Of a DNA stretch of 64,000 bases, positions 15,101 to 24,600 are shown one piece after another (position 1 is the stretch's first letter; every line of letters begins with the position of its first letter). The notes under the pieces are model-generated. The model was not told the origin of the DNA, did not search any database, and saw only the letters and a program-made list of their open reading frames with translations. A program made the translations under genes and the position numbers. The DNA lies in contig OX465282.1 of the NCBI GenBank assembly GCA_949987705.1, positions 127,430,310-127,494,309 of the forward strand, read 5' to 3'. The DNA is from Thereva unica. Lineage: Eukaryota; Arthropoda; Insecta; Diptera; Therevidae.

Positions 15101-16172
15101 AATTTATACAATGTAATATGATATCAGATGGATTGTTAATTCGTGAATTGTTGACAGTGAAGTCATATGACAAATCACCTAATGTAAAGCTACCTTTAGG
15201 GAGTTCTCACTTCAGAAGTAGCAAATGTCCGGCGTATACAATGCCCGTAGTAAATTTTTTTTGTCAGTTACACGTGAATTCGCTTAGAACAATATTTTTA
15301 TTGATGAGAAATTCTATATTTATGAATTTTTGCTATTTATTTAAGCACAATTTTCAAAAGCCCGTTGATTAAAAGCAAATTTTCTCTTTACAAACCTAAA
15401 AAGCAATAACCAATACTATTTAAAAAAAATAAATAACAATTCTCTCAACATAACTAACAAAATATAAAAATTCAATTTCAATTTAAAATAAAATATTCAT
15501 TTCCAATTACTATTTTTTTTTTATTTTTAATAATATCATTTCTAAATAAATAACATTTCAGAATTTTCATTCCAGGTTGGTCGAGCGTTTTCATTCAATA
15601 AAACGCCTTCAAAGCTCAAAAGAGCTGTTTCAACAATGATGACCTCACCCTTCGGAAGTACAAATTCGTTAACTCCAGCATCACAATTGGCCCAAATGAG
15701 GTTGGCTAGCTGCACGAACATAAATGTATGAATTGTTTATTAAGCTATATTTAATTTTCTCGAATTTTCCTTCCTGAGTCTTTCTTGTGACATAATTTCT
15801 TTTTACCCCCTTTTTTCCCCCATTATCTTACACCACTATTATAATCTTCTTATTTCGCTTTGTCGTAAATTTTTGCTGCTACCCGGTTTTTTGTATTTTT
15901 TATGTCTTTATCTCTTTGTAGAGAGTTGCACTAAATCTCTGTTAGTTAACTTGTTTCATAATGAGACTTAACTGAAAAGTTTTCTTTATGTATATATATA
16001 GTATTTTATGTATATTTTTGTGGTTTTTATTTAACAGGAAGTTGGGGAAGAAGACAACCGCAGAGAATCACCAACATCACAATCGGAAGTGCTGGTCGCC
16101 CCAATGTCAGTCCAGCCAACGAGAAAAGCTAAAACATCAACACTATCCATGGCTGCACTAAGAAGATTATAA
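1..16172 (+). CDS. pbl: Pebble/ECT2 Rho guanine-nucleotide exchange factor, 3' part (9 exons)
   Basis: Seen: nine exons at 1-114, 175-525, 590-720, 800-1065, 7761-7921, 10727-11119, 11236-11346, 15576-15725 and 16038-16172 join in one frame to 603 residues and a TAA. Every intron is GT-AG. The order is a post-BRCT linker, a basic NLS-like stretch (KRKRKR), a DH domain (about residues 133-335), a PH domain (about 342-475) and a basic tail. Stretches such as HAFLKINQAKPECGRQSL, MIRPVQRLP and HINEDKRKTE are ECT2/Pebble signatures. Known: Pebble activates Rho at the cell equator, binds the centralspindlin complex through its BRCT repeats and is needed for the contractile ring. The BRCT exons and the start codon lie before base 1, so the gene is partial only because of the window edge. 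No frameshift or stop was found in the visible exons. The product and family are near certain. Confidence 0.96.
175..525 (+). CDS. pbl: pbl exon b: NLS-like basic linker and start of the DH domain
   Basis: Acceptor ATAG at 171-174, donor GTGAGT at 526, 117 whole codons. It holds KRKRKRF and GKRRSS basic clusters, then SVSDAGLLSVSGSFLD, a conserved ECT2-type segment. It ends with MDLYSTESNYVGIL, the first helix of the DH domain. The 60-bp intron before it is fly-sized. Confidence 0.95.
590..720 (+). CDS. pbl: pbl exon c: DH domain, early helices
   Basis: Acceptor TTTTTACAG, donor GTAACA (weaker than its neighbours). It encodes FKIPLEE...LLNKSEVRAIFNN..., matching the ECT2 segment between DH conserved regions 1 and 2. 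The last codon is split 2+1 with the next exon. Confidence 0.93.
800..1065 (+). CDS. pbl: pbl exon d: DH domain core
   Basis: Acceptor CCAG at 796-799, donor GTAAGT at 1066. It encodes YPPYVNFFEQMKETL, HAFLKINQAKPECGRQSL and MIRPVQRLPSISLLLN. The last carries the RPVQRLP signature of the GTPase-contacting DH helix. It is the most conserved part of the gene. The final codon is split 1+2 across a 6.7-kb intron. Confidence 0.97.
1716..2096. mobile_element. MITE with 24-bp terminal inverted repeats, Harbinger-like
   Basis: The left end GGCCCTCCGCACACGAGTCG (continuing ACTG) is mirrored at 2073-2096 with a few mismatches; both ends share CACACGAGTCGACTG. Length 381 bp, no coding capacity. TAA precedes the left end, but the right flank does not clearly repeat it, so the superfamily is inferred. 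The right half is related to 10055-10274. Confidence 0.7.
2101..3155. other. Intronic stretch without a recognisable gene
   Basis: Mixed composition, including a C-rich CTCCCCTCCCTCC tract near 2761 and a CG-rich patch near 2940-2995. No open frame resembles a known protein and I saw no clear repeat ends. Confidence 0.5.
3160..3840 (-). pseudogene. Non-LTR retrotransposon reverse transcriptase fragment
   Basis: On the minus strand, pieces in shifted frames read in RT order: TNLLEHTSHAVEG, DCVYTDFSEAFDKLSHSI (catalytic Asp block), SYLADWTYQVLFG, SGVPQGSHLGSILFILLI and LIYADDIKLYRHI (the YADD catalytic box), then SKCEIITFSRRR. The frame changes near 3535 and the endonuclease and C-terminus are absent, so it is a dead 5'- and 3'-truncated copy. 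It is Jockey/CR1-like by motif style; exact clade not assigned. Confidence 0.85.
3841..5830. other. AT-rich intronic sequence, nothing recognised
   Basis: No open frame with family resemblance, no clear terminal repeats and no tandem array was seen. Confidence 0.5.
5841..6225 (+). pseudogene. 3' end of a non-LTR retrotransposon (family A)
   Basis: Residues YKSYIPPRREYISNIWDSAP and LACLDKVQNRATKLIGDS are the C-terminal region after the RT palm. They match the copies at 9634-9903 and 31770-32567. A stop follows YRR at about 6057, but the related sequence runs on (ALSKFYRYYH). It is followed by the family's 3' UTR (CTAGATATTACACCATGACTTGAACGACA...). Confidence 0.8.
6230..6960 (-). pseudogene. 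Degenerate RTE-like retrotransposon fragment
   Basis: The minus strand around 6450-6560 reads DLIYANDICLLFARSAY, an RT YADD block in which the second Asp-box residue is Asn. KIEYQMNNFGAV lies further on. At least two stops break it. The RTE assignment rests on motif style only. Confidence 0.5.
6965..7740. other. AT-rich intron tail
   Basis: No repeat ends or coding similarity. Poly-T at 7741-7749 serves as the polypyrimidine tract of the next pbl acceptor. Confidence 0.5.
7761..7921 (+). CDS. pbl: pbl exon e: last DH helices
   Basis: Acceptor TTTTCAG, donor GTAAGT. The first two bases complete the Asp codon begun at 1065. It encodes LEEALKAIKEVMAHINEDKR and TEGQLAMFDI...EGCP, the long C-terminal DH helix and the hinge to the PH domain. 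It lies alone between two repeat-bearing introns. Confidence 0.96.
7922..8545. other. Start of pbl intron 5, no gene seen
   Basis: AT-rich with short A runs. No recognisable coding or terminal-repeat signal before the retrotransposon fragment. Confidence 0.5.
8546..9903 (+). pseudogene. Non-LTR retrotransposon (family A) reverse transcriptase, degenerate
   Basis: Motifs in order: LVSNKSTGPDNIPLMDLKKC, ANYRPIAITSILSKVMETII, KQYGFRP, SKAFDRV (shifted frame), AGVPQGSILLPALFLIFIND, SFADDSTL (catalytic box), then SLNILGIALAEDLR, YIRPRLEYNSYIWAGAP and HRRNVAALAKFYRFYH. Stops and frame changes occur near 8755, 8860 and 9531. The upstream endonuclease and ORF1 are missing. Same orientation as the host gene; the fragment sits wholly in intron 5. 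It is the longest RT copy here. The clade (Jockey/CR1-like) is inferred from the C-terminal motif set. Confidence 0.88.
10055..10274. mobile_element. Partial second copy of the 1.7-kb MITE family
   Basis: Shares with 1880-2096 the segments CAAAGTTTATTCAA, AAAATCTTCGTGA, ATCAAAAATCAGTTG and CAAAGGTTTCAT, and ends CAGTCGACGCATGTGCGTAG. A matching left end is not visible, so this copy is truncated or diverged. Confidence 0.6.
10411..10470. repeat. Cluster of ATATTCGG palindromic motifs
   Basis: GACCGAATATTCGGCC is followed by ATATTCATATTCGGTCG and CATATTCGGCG: several copies of an ATTCGGYC unit in both orientations within 60 bp. Function unknown. Confidence 0.45.
10727..11119 (+). CDS. pbl: pbl exon f: PH domain
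   Basis: Acceptor TTGCAG, donor GTAAGT, 131 codons, phase 0. It starts HLVSSHRSFISKCEV (ECT2-like start of the PH fold) and continues SLMLYLFSDTIEVCKKR, SFKHIKLMPLSTIRFVIDI and AFALNCR. It ends at CKQMAENACRTDT, the C-terminal PH helix. In ECT2 this domain follows DH directly and binds lipid and RhoA. The whole domain is in one exon. Confidence 0.96.
11236..11346 (+). CDS. pbl: pbl exon g: post-PH segment
   Basis: Acceptor TACAG, donor GTCAGT, 37 codons. It encodes SQELDVDISDVNLSTLSKAF and FATRTRLK, corresponding to the ECT2 stretch leading into the tail. The 116-bp intron before it is short. Confidence 0.93.
11347..12920. other. Start of pbl intron 7, no gene seen
   Basis: AT-rich with several poly-A/T runs. 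The apparent reading frames show no family resemblance. Confidence 0.5.
12925..13100 (-). pseudogene. C-terminal scrap of an RTE-like retrotransposon
   Basis: The minus strand reads GRPRRRW, then in a shifted frame DNLSNRNWGHSTRDRQTWENAV. This is the GRPRxRWxDD...NW...DRxxW motif that ends RTE-type polymerases. Only the last 55 or so codons remain. Confidence 0.7.
13150..14015. other. Intronic stretch, nothing recognised
   Basis: Moderate GC near 13280-13660 with a 104-codon open frame that matches no family I know. No repeat ends were seen. Confidence 0.4.
14022..15110 (-). mobile_element. Tc1/mariner-type transposon relic
   Basis: The left end CAGTGGGAGTCCCAAG follows a TA dinucleotide. 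GTGTTCACTTAAT near 14043 is mirrored by ATTAAGTGAACAC near 15083. Between them the minus strand reads PPQSPNVNTIEHLWEVL, the second catalytic block of Tc1 transposases (PPQSPDLNPIEN type), around 14290-14350. The reading frame is broken throughout. The right end beyond the shared motif is not clear. Confidence 0.75.
15576..15725 (+). CDS. pbl: pbl exon h: basic tail
   Basis: Acceptor ATTCCAG, donor GTATGA, 50 codons. It encodes GRAFSFNKTPSKLKRAVSTM and SPFGSTNSLTPASQL. The RAFSFxKTP motif is the conserved ECT2 post-PH tail, rich in basic residues and possible TP/SP phosphosites. It follows a 4.2-kb intron. Confidence 0.94.
16038..16172 (+). CDS. pbl: pbl last exon: C-terminus and stop
   Basis: Acceptor TTAACAG, 44 codons, TAA at 16170-16172. 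It encodes SPTSQSEVLVAPMSVQPTRK and ends STLSMAALRRL. Low conservation is expected here, but the frame is continuous with exon h and the splice sites are canonical. Confidence 0.9.
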   Translation, partial: EVGEEDNRRESPTSQSEVLVAPMSVQPTRKAKTSTLSMAALRRL

Positions 16173-17290
16173 CACAACCATAGTACCAGTTACAGTAGTA
16201 GCAGCACGAACAGCAGCAGAATCCACGGACCAACAAGAAAAACTAAGAAACGGAAGGAAACCCCACGGCTCTGCAGAGATTTCCTTAGTTTTCCTTTTGT
16301 GTTTTTTTCTGATGGTCGTCTCTCTCTGGGGTGGAAATTTCTTATATATATATAATATATAAATTTTTTATTCTATTTATTGTACAAAAAAAAAAAACGA
16401 GTTTTCTTTGTTAACTCGACACGCTTCATGCGGAATTGAAACGACTTTTCACAAGGAAGCAAATTGTTTCCCATCAAGTGGAGCTGGAATATCCATTCGA
16501 TGTTGGTATTCTCCTCTGTTTGTTGAATCGTTTAAAAAGGACTTTTCAACTCTCTTATAGAAGAAAAAACCAAGTGTGTATAAAACAAATAGAGACAAAC
16601 AATCTCTATTCTATATTTGATTACAAAAGAAATAAATTGTGCAAGCAGAATTATTTTTTTTTACTACAAGATAAAGAAAAAAAAAACAATTTGTCCAAGA
16701 AATGTAATATTTCTTAATCAAAATAATTTTTGTGCAGCCATGTTTGTAAATAAGACTGTCACAATACCTTTTATATTTATCATACGGGGTAGCGAACTGT
16801 TAAGAATTTGATTTTATAATTTTTAACTTATTAAAGAAACACAGAAAAAAATGAAAGAAATGAAAACTTCTTATTATTGTAAAATGTATTCTTTTCAGCA
16901 ATCTTCTTTAAAGATTGCCCTTAGTATATAATTTGTTTAGAGGGAAATTTAAATTTCCAGAGATAATATTTTGTAAAAAAAAAAGAGATAATTTCCATAT
17001 CGCTGGAAGTGATTAAAAATTCCTTTTTCTTGTTGTGAGCGCGCTTTCAAGTGAAATAAATTTATATGTCTTTTTTTCTCTATTTTTTTCGTAATACATA
17101 CTTTTTTTCTCTCTCTCAATGTCGTCGTAGATACAAAATAAAAAAAAAACAATAAATGTAACTCGCATTATATACATTTTTTCTGTCCTAGTTAGCTTTA
17201 ATGTGTATAAAAAAAATTTAAATAATTATTGTTATTGTTCTAGGCATATAGAATTTAATAAAAACAAGAATTTTGTTTTAAGAAGAATTT
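16173..17290 (+). other. pbl 3' UTR with candidate polyadenylation signals
   Basis: Noncoding, AT-rich, with AGCAGCAC-type repeats just after the stop. AATAAA hexamers occur at 17137-17142, 17151-17156 and 17257-17262. The last is followed by a T-rich stretch. Which one is used cannot be decided without transcripts. Confidence 0.6.
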
Positions 17291-17901
17291 AATAAGATTT
17301 TTTATTCTGTATACATATATTGCGTCTTAGAAAATGTCGTAATACAAGTCCTGAAAAAATACTCAAGGTCTTTTTTTTTTGTAGAATACGCTATGAACAA
17401 GATTTGGGGTGAGTTCAATGACTTTAGAGGACACAATTTCTTTGTTTTGTTTTTTATAATTTATTTAGACGTCAAACAAACAAAAAGCAAAAAGAAATTT
17501 CATTAACTGCCTTCAAGAATGTAAAGCGACAATCGAGGAAGTAAAATCATTGGATACCACTTATCGCACTCTTCTCATTTATTAATTCATGTTTACTTAA
17601 TCAGCTTCTCTCTAAAGACGCCTACAGCGGAGTGGGTCTTCCTACAAAGTTGGATGACTCAAATACCTCTTACCTCAACATCGCTCGCTGAGTACGCACT
17701 ACCGGGTCAATATAAAAACTGCTTATGCCCTGGATTGCTGGATACAGTTACAGGACCATTTCCCAGACCAATTTTCCCGGAGGAGTAGGAACATCGTCGA
17801 CCGGGGCAAGGTTAAATGGGCAGCAGTGGCTTTTTTCAACCGTACATATTCCCGGGAGAAAATGGAGTTCTCCGGCACTCCGTCAGAAATGCCTCAAGCT
17901 C

Positions 17902-18311
17902 AGGGCGTCGGTAGTCTAGGGGTTAGGGGCTACCATCCCAGAGGTCCTGGGTTCGAATCCCGGCAGCACCACGATCTTTGCCTTTCTCATTTTTCCTCCT
18001 ACATAACTTTCCTTGTTTCTTCTTCCCTCTTTACATTCGAATTCCTCCTGTCATAGCTTTCCTTAGCCCTTCTCCGCTCCCTCAAGCGCATGTCTTCGGT
18101 TGGTTGATGGGATTCAGCTCGTTTCAATACTGGGATTCAACTCGTCTCAACACTTCGTCGAGCTGTTTCTCTATGCCCCGAGTCTATATCAGAGTCACGG
18201 TAATAATGGTTGGGAGTAGGCGGTCTAAAAATATCGCGGCTGGTTGTGGCAGTTCCTTCCTTCCGACTAGAGCTACTGTTCGACATTGCACTCTATATGA
18301 AAAAAAAAAAG
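17902..18311 (+). mobile_element. tRNA-derived SINE with A-rich tail
   Basis: The head has a box A-like TAGTCTAGGGGTTAGGG and a box B GGTTCGAATCC at tRNA spacing. A roughly 330-bp unrelated body follows, ending in A11 at 18300-18310. Related heads occur near 47231 and 63740. The head could fold as a tRNA, but the copies differ in the acceptor arm and the sequence runs on, so a SINE is likelier than a true tRNA gene. Confidence 0.72.
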
Positions 18312-18388
18312 GATTCGTCTACAGTACAAAGGAGTTTACCCTGAGCCTCTAGTCTTTCACATAAAACAGCTGATTCTCTATAACCTTG

Positions 18389-18476
18389 GGCAGCGCAGAA
18401 GTCGTTTCAACTCATTTGTTACGAGTTTTAAGTGGAAAACTCGAAACAGATGGCTTGAAACGACTTCTGTGCTGCC
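18389..18476. repeat. 88-bp hairpin with 22-bp arms
   Basis: GGCAGCGCAGAAGTCGTTTC (then AA) at 18389-18410 pairs with 18455-18476 with one mismatch. Too short to code. Possibly a tiny foldback MITE. Confidence 0.7.
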
Positions 18477-18594
18477 ACCTCTGTGTCTTTAAAGCCAGCT
18501 TTAATTGGGGATACATTCCAACTACCTGGAAGAGAGTCGTGTCGAACAAGATACCAGGTCTTTGAAGCTGCTTAGTTGAGTCGTCGCGGCACGG

Positions 18595-18704
18595 CAAGTC
18601 GTTTGTGATTTTTTAGTCGAATCACGACTTTAAGTACAGGGTCCTAAATTCAACTTAGCATTTTCACTCTGGACTCCTGTACTTTTTACAACTCAAACGA
18701 CTTG
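18595..18704. repeat. Second imperfect hairpin sharing the AAGTCGTTT motif
   Basis: CAAGTCGTTTG at 18595-18605 pairs with CAAACGACTTG at 18694-18704, and AAGTACAGG near 18632 pairs with CCTGTACTT near 18677. It shares AAGTCGTTT with the hairpin 120 bp upstream. Confidence 0.6.
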
Positions 18705-18710
18705 TCACAA

Positions 18711-20330
18711 AACAAGACTCAACTTTCAGCATAAGAGCCACAATCTGGAACTCTCCCTTCCTCCACATAGCTCTCAATTCTGTAACGGTCGGTTTTAATA
18801 AGTGTGTTCCCCTGGCGGAAATTTTTAGTAAGTAACTAGAAAACACTTCCCGATATGAAAAAAATTAGAAAAGGTAGGGTAGAGAAAAAAATAAAAATTT
18901 GGGAGGCGATGAAAAATTAGGATTGGAGAAAAAAAACAAAAAAAAGGAGGATTGTATTTTTTTTTGTCGGTCAGAGAGGTAGTCGCTATTGTCCAGAGAA
19001 AAAATTTTTGAAGAAATAAAACCGTGCTATTTACCTATTGAATTTGTCGTGTCCAAATAGTGGAAATAATTAATAATTCAATACAATTAAGTGCGTGTGG
19101 AATGCCTTTAGTACATGCGTGAAAACGTAACAAATTTCAAGTTGTGAGGGAGAAAATTGCTGGTGAATGGTGAAACCCGGAGATGAAGCGTAGCTGTTGA
19201 ATCTACCACGAAGCATAATTTGGCAATTTTATAGTCACACCAGAAGGATAAGGTATTTTGCATTTCATTATTATTTACGTGAAGAAGGGGAATTGGCCGT
19301 CTTGGCAGCGAAGTTTTCTCTTGCACTGCTTGGCGAACATTATTATGTGGAATTGAGTGCGTTGCAAGTTGGTGACAGGAACAATACGACGAGTGCAGCT
19401 TAATTCGGAAAGTATTGCATAAATCATTGTGAGCAGACCATCTTTTTGGAGACGCAGATAAAGGAAAAAAAATTCGGAAAAATTGTCTTGCCTTTCTTGA
19501 ATCGAAAGTTTTTTTGTGCAATTTTCCGTTTGCCTATAGAAGCCACGTTTCAGTTGGATAAATGATCTGTTTTTGAAGGTGTGCAGTAGTGAGAGGGCCC
19601 TGGCAAACGTCAAAAGTAGTCGGCATGAAATCCCATACCATTTCTTCCATTAACTGAAGACCAAACCAAGTTCGATTTCTTTTACCATTTTATTCAATTT
19701 TTTTTTATTATATGTATTATATTATTAATGACAGTTCTAATAATTTTACATTTTTATTGTATATATTGAATAATGCTGACGAATTTTTTTTTGTATTTAC
19801 GATCACTACAGTTTTTTTGTGTCGCAAAAATTTTAATTCACCAATTCAGGCACTTCACTCATACATTAATTAAATTCAACACTTTTCATATATCAATATA
19901 TTAATTAATTTCCATAATATTAAGTAACTTCAACACTTTATACCCTCAATTACTTATAGGGTGATTAGTTTTGCGTTGGACAGTCTCGCTTGTGATTAAG
20001 AGATTTACCAATATAAGTCATACATATATCGTTGTAACAGGACAACGTACTGGATCCAGGGCGTCGTTTTGGTTTTTTTTTCACAGTTAGTAATTACGAA
20101 ATTTTGTTAAAGTTTGCTTCATGGTGGAGTTTTTAAGTTACCAGTGAAGACAATTGATTCAGTTCTTTTTTTTTCACACTTACCTATGCAAACACACTTG
20201 TATACATTTTTTTGTTGTTTATGTGAACCCGTTTGTTTCTTGTGTAATAAATAAAATTGAATTACTTTATCCCGTAATCGTACCCGTCTTTCAAATAGGC
20301 ATGAGGGCCTAAGAAGGCTAAATTTCTTTC
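18711..20330. other. Intergenic stretch without a supported gene
   Basis: Poly-A/T-rich at 18880-18970 and 19690-19900. Overlapping open frames at 19108-19613 show no resemblance to any family I know. Confidence 0.45.
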
Positions 20331-20332
20331 AG

Positions 20333-20475
20333 GATGGCCGGCGGATTTCTATCCAGGATTCTCTCTAAGGGTGTCCATTGAATAATGTCCTTTCCACAGG
20401 TAGACATCAATGGCGCTCGGTGCTGAGCGACGTGCCTCGTGAATGGACTGAAGAGGACTTCGACCTAACATTGAG
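20333..20475 (+). other. Exon-like segment of unknown identity
   Basis: TTTCTTTCAG precedes ATG at 20334, opening MAGGFLSRILSK. A second acceptor-like TTTCCACAG at 20391-20399 precedes a 76-nt open piece reading HQWRSVLSDVPREWTEEDF. That piece ends TTGAG|GTAAGT, a consensus donor. The two pieces are in phase if the 29-nt GT...AG gap between them is removed, which is too short for a normal animal intron. It could be a host exon pair, a decayed retrogene or chance. Confidence 0.22.
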
Positions 20476-20480
20476 GTAAG

Positions 20481-23400
20481 TGGTGAACCATATCTGCATC
20501 GCCCCGGCCACACACCCCACGACCCCCCGGCGAGCTAGAGAACCCCGTGTGGCCGGCAGCATGTCCCCCTAACATTATTATCTGCTGTTGGGGAGGATAG
20601 GAGTCCGGAATTTGTTTTTTTCTTATGTATGGTGTTGACTCCTTGGTCATGCTTTTCCGGGCTTATGGCTAAGGGGGCAATACCTCGCATAAGTGGCGCC
20701 CAATACATAGTCGCGCCATTATGCTGTTACAATTCCCTTACTCAAAAGGTAAATCAACAGTGGTTACTTTACACCTCGCAGTCAGAAAATCGGGAAAGCC
20801 AATGTCGCTAAGGAAACGTGCGATTTTTGATATTGAGGGTATGTACTTTCGATAACCCTGGCTATCATTTTACTTCTCGAGCACTGGCTCTCAGATACCT
20901 AAATCCCAAGGCAATTGAGTGGGCAAAGGCTATGCTTATAGGTCGTGAAATTTTTCTACTCCGGGTGACTCACTTTGACCATAGGTGCCTAAGCTCTCAA
21001 GGTGGATTGTGTCCCCGTTACTTTGGTCACTGGTTGTCGATGAACTTTCGACCAAACTACACGAATAGGGTTCGTTGAAATCGGCTAAGCAGATGATCTT
21101 GGGGAAGTTTGACTTGACCATTGCATAGGTCATGAGAACAGCATTCCGAGAAGTTCAAAGAAATAATAACGATAGGTATAAATAATTATTATAAATAAAG
21201 CTATCCTCAGTGGCGACGGAACCCAGGCCAGTATTTTCACGCCTCACCTAACCCGGATGGAGATGTCCTTAGCCACCTATAAACTGGCTGTGAGAAAAAT
21301 CAGCTTAACTTGAGCCCGGCTGAGATGGACCCCAGCGACTGTGTGCCACAGTCTTCACGAAATATGACCGACTTTGGAAGCAAAGCGTTCAAAATCTCCT
21401 GTTCAGCTGAACAAAAACAGACTCACATTTTTTTAACGGATTGGATGAGATGCAAAATACCAGTGTAACCTCTATTATTAAAAGCTCCAAATGGCTCGAA
21501 ATGGGCTGGAATTTTTGATCAATCACTAGAATGGCATCACAGTGTACCCAATAGTCTAAATGGTTTCACTAGTGGGGGAACAGCTATTTCAGCCTAATAT
21601 AACCTAGAAGCAAATGAGCAAGAACAACAAGTCATTCGTGATGCTGAATACCAAAAAACTCAATGTTGGAGAAGTCCTGCGTGTTTCGACGAGCGGACAA
21701 AAGTTAGGCTGGATTTTTGATAAGTAGTTTTTGAAGATATTATTAATGAAGAAAAAAATCATAAGACAATATTTATTAAATGAATTCATTTTTTAGCAAT
21801 TATAAAGGTGCAGAAAGTGTGGCGGAGTTTGCTTTGGCGACAAAAATGTAGTACTGCGTATTTATGAAAGATGAGAAAGGATTAGTTCTACTGTCAACAA
21901 GCAAAGTAATTAAAATAGGCGATAGAAATAGGTATCCAAACTGTGATATTTGCATCATCTATAGCTGCTCGTCCAAAATTTCTAGAATCTCGCAAATACT
22001 CCTGTGTGCTATATGATTGATCGTTTCATGGTGCAATTTCTAGTAGTATAGCCTAATTCCAGCTTAAGGTAGAGCAAATCTCGATGACTTGTAGACCTTG
22101 CTTTATTATCACGGAACTTTCCTAGTGAAGAAGTGAAAGTTCTGTGAAGTTTCTTTAAAAAGAAGACTGTGACAATTCTTTTACTCATCTTTTAATCAAA
22201 ATTCCCAGAAGTTATTGATCGAACCAGGTACACATTTGTATTGATAAAGTTCTACTAAATATGTAAAACAAATTGTGGCTGATTTCACAGAAAAATACGA
22301 AAAGATTCTTCCGGGGAATCATTATAATACGAAGAGAGAAGTTTAGAAAAATTCAGCAGAATACTGTATAAAGCATAATTTAGATGTTAATCAATAAGAT
22401 CACATGAAGAAGTATGCTCAGTTTTTGCTGGGGAAATGTGCTAAGATGTTTAAAACGTATTAAAAGTTAGTCCTTGCTGTGTTACAAAAAATCTCCCTTG
22501 AGCTCCAAACTTTTCATATTCCAAAAACATCGTAGCAACGTCTTATAGTAAAATCTTATCGAATTGTCTCCACATTTTCGATGCTAATAAAATAATTGAG
22601 TTGTCAAGTTTATGTGGGTACAAGTAAAAAGAAGGTATTCCAGGAAGAGCTCAAATCCCAATTGAAACGCCTACCAGCTTATATTATTTTACATTACATT
22701 TCACGCATTGATGAACTCCTAGCTTTCCACAATCGAATAATATACAAAAGTTCTCCTTCCCACTCTCTGCTGGTAATATATTATCTAGATGAATTTATTA
22801 ACTTATTCAAGTATTAAGTAGATATTTATCTATTACAGATAAAATGAAAGTCTAAAAAGGAAAACATTTTTTTAAAAAAAAAATCCCATCCTAATTTTAG
22901 TATCATCAAGCACACGTGCGTAAAGTGTAGCTAAGTCAACATAATACAATTTCAGGCAAAATGTATTACGTTCGAAGGTAAATAGGACTCATGTACAGAT
23001 TTTGAAGGTTGCGTTATTTCCATATCTCCAGTCTAAATCACGGGTCCCTAAATTTAGTCTCGAGGAAGAAGAAAAAAATGGATGTTTTATAAAAGGCAAT
23101 CATGAATCTCATATGAATATGCTATGAAGACAATATAACAGCATGAATATCCGTAAATTATGTAAATCGTACAAGGGACAGCAAACATTGGGCCCCAAGT
23201 TTATTTTCAACATGATTTCCCAATGATGAACATTCGCTCAAGTTGATGCCAGTACATTCCTTTTATAAATGAAATTTAAGCAGGCCCGAGAATATTTAGT
23301 GGTAATATTTTAACTTTTCGTTAAGATGAATTTAAATTTTGTTTTATTTTTGAAATATTTACTTTAGGAGTCTTAGAAGAGTTTGGGCGCAACGAAATTA

Positions 23401-23750
23401 TTCCTTTGATGGCATTAACGAATTCCTTGCTTGTGTGACAGGATAAAGTGAAATTTTTGGGGGAATTCTTTCTTTTTAACAAAAGAAGGGGAGAGGGGGT
23501 GGATTGTTAAATGTATTTGTGGCGGTAAGTTGATAATAAACTTGTATGAAAAGTTGTTGTTAATACTGTGAAAAAATTATAGTAACATACAATACTCTGT
23601 CTAAGTATAATGTTATAATGTTGATTTCAAAGGCATCCAAGAAATGCCATGAGCTGGGAACGGTCTACAAAAACCCTAATTTTAGCTTATGCTAGAATTC
23701 TCATTCTAGACACCGTTTACGGGAAATAGGTTTATTGGCAGCAATACAAT
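20481..23750. other. 3.3 kb without a recognisable gene
   Basis: Mixed composition. A short piece near 22010-22060 (CATGGTGCAATTTCTAGTAG) resembles the 3' end of non-LTR family A. Nothing else supported. Confidence 0.45.
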
Positions 23751-23759
23751 GAAGCCTTC

Positions 23760-24600
23760 TGCTATCGCCTTAAAAACAGCCTTGTTCGAGCAGAAGAATA
23801 CTAAACCATAAAAATGAATATGCAAAAATCGTCTTGGGGGATTTGAATCCCAAAGTAGGTCGCGGAAGCTCATGAAAATACTTATGATAATGGATATGAT
23901 AATGGACGATTTATAAACATGGTAGAACGGAAAAAGAACTTGATCGTTGCGAGTACCACGTTTCCGCGTAAGAATATCCGCAAAGCCATCTGGATATTCT
24001 CTGATGGGGTTACTTGCAGCCGATTAACCCTGTGTTGATAGCTAAACGATCTTGTAGAGCTTGATGATGTCCTGAACTTACTTAGGTGCCAACTTCAACT
24101 GGGATCATTATTTTCTGGGTATGATGCAAGAGTAAAAAGCAAATCATGTTCGTACACAAACATCCATGGCCATGCGCTGGAAATCGTCCTCGTTAGTATA
24201 TGAGTTAGCCCTGAAGAAGAGATTCCGCCCGTTGACGAGAGTTGGGCATGATTTAAAAAAAAATTCATTAATATGTTGACTCAATCTTGGATAGTAGTCG
24301 TAGAGATCAGATGGTTCGTTGATGAACCGGTAACTGAAGTTAAAAAGGTTGCGCATCAGGCAGTACAACAGAGCAGTGTGATTTGTGCTTGCACGTAATA
24401 AAGATAAAACGAAGTAACCCTGCCAATCTCCGGCCAATAAATTTGCTATCGCATATCAGCAAGGTTTTTGAAACTATCATTAATAGCCAAATGGATTGAG
24501 GAAAAGAAGATAATTCCCGATAACCAGTTTGGTTTCAAGGCAGGACATGACACTATTCGTGCCGCGTCCAAACTGGTATCAGACATTCCTGGTATCAGGT
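23760..24600 (+). pseudogene. RTE-like retrotransposon: endonuclease and RT scraps
   Basis: The plus strand reads IVLGDLNPKVGRG (the GDxN catalytic block of APE-type endonucleases), then NLIVASTTFPRKNIRKA and IFSDGVTC (the SPDGxTxNQIDH region, decayed). It resumes as ISKVFETIINSQMD and IIPDNQFGFKAGH, the RT finger block. Several stops and frame changes. The motif order fits an RTE-type element. Confidence 0.72.

Noticed and set aside
17906..17975. A functional tRNA gene
   Set aside because: Box B and tRNA-like spacing are present, but related heads elsewhere differ in the acceptor arm and run into long bodies, here with an A-rich tail. A SINE explains it better.
19108..19613. Overlapping minus-strand frames of 137 and 112 codons
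   Set aside because: Low-complexity, overlapping in different frames, no family resemblance.
24144..24437. 97-codon minus-strand frame
   Set aside because: It is antisense to the plus-strand RTE-like remnant, whose motifs continue on both sides.
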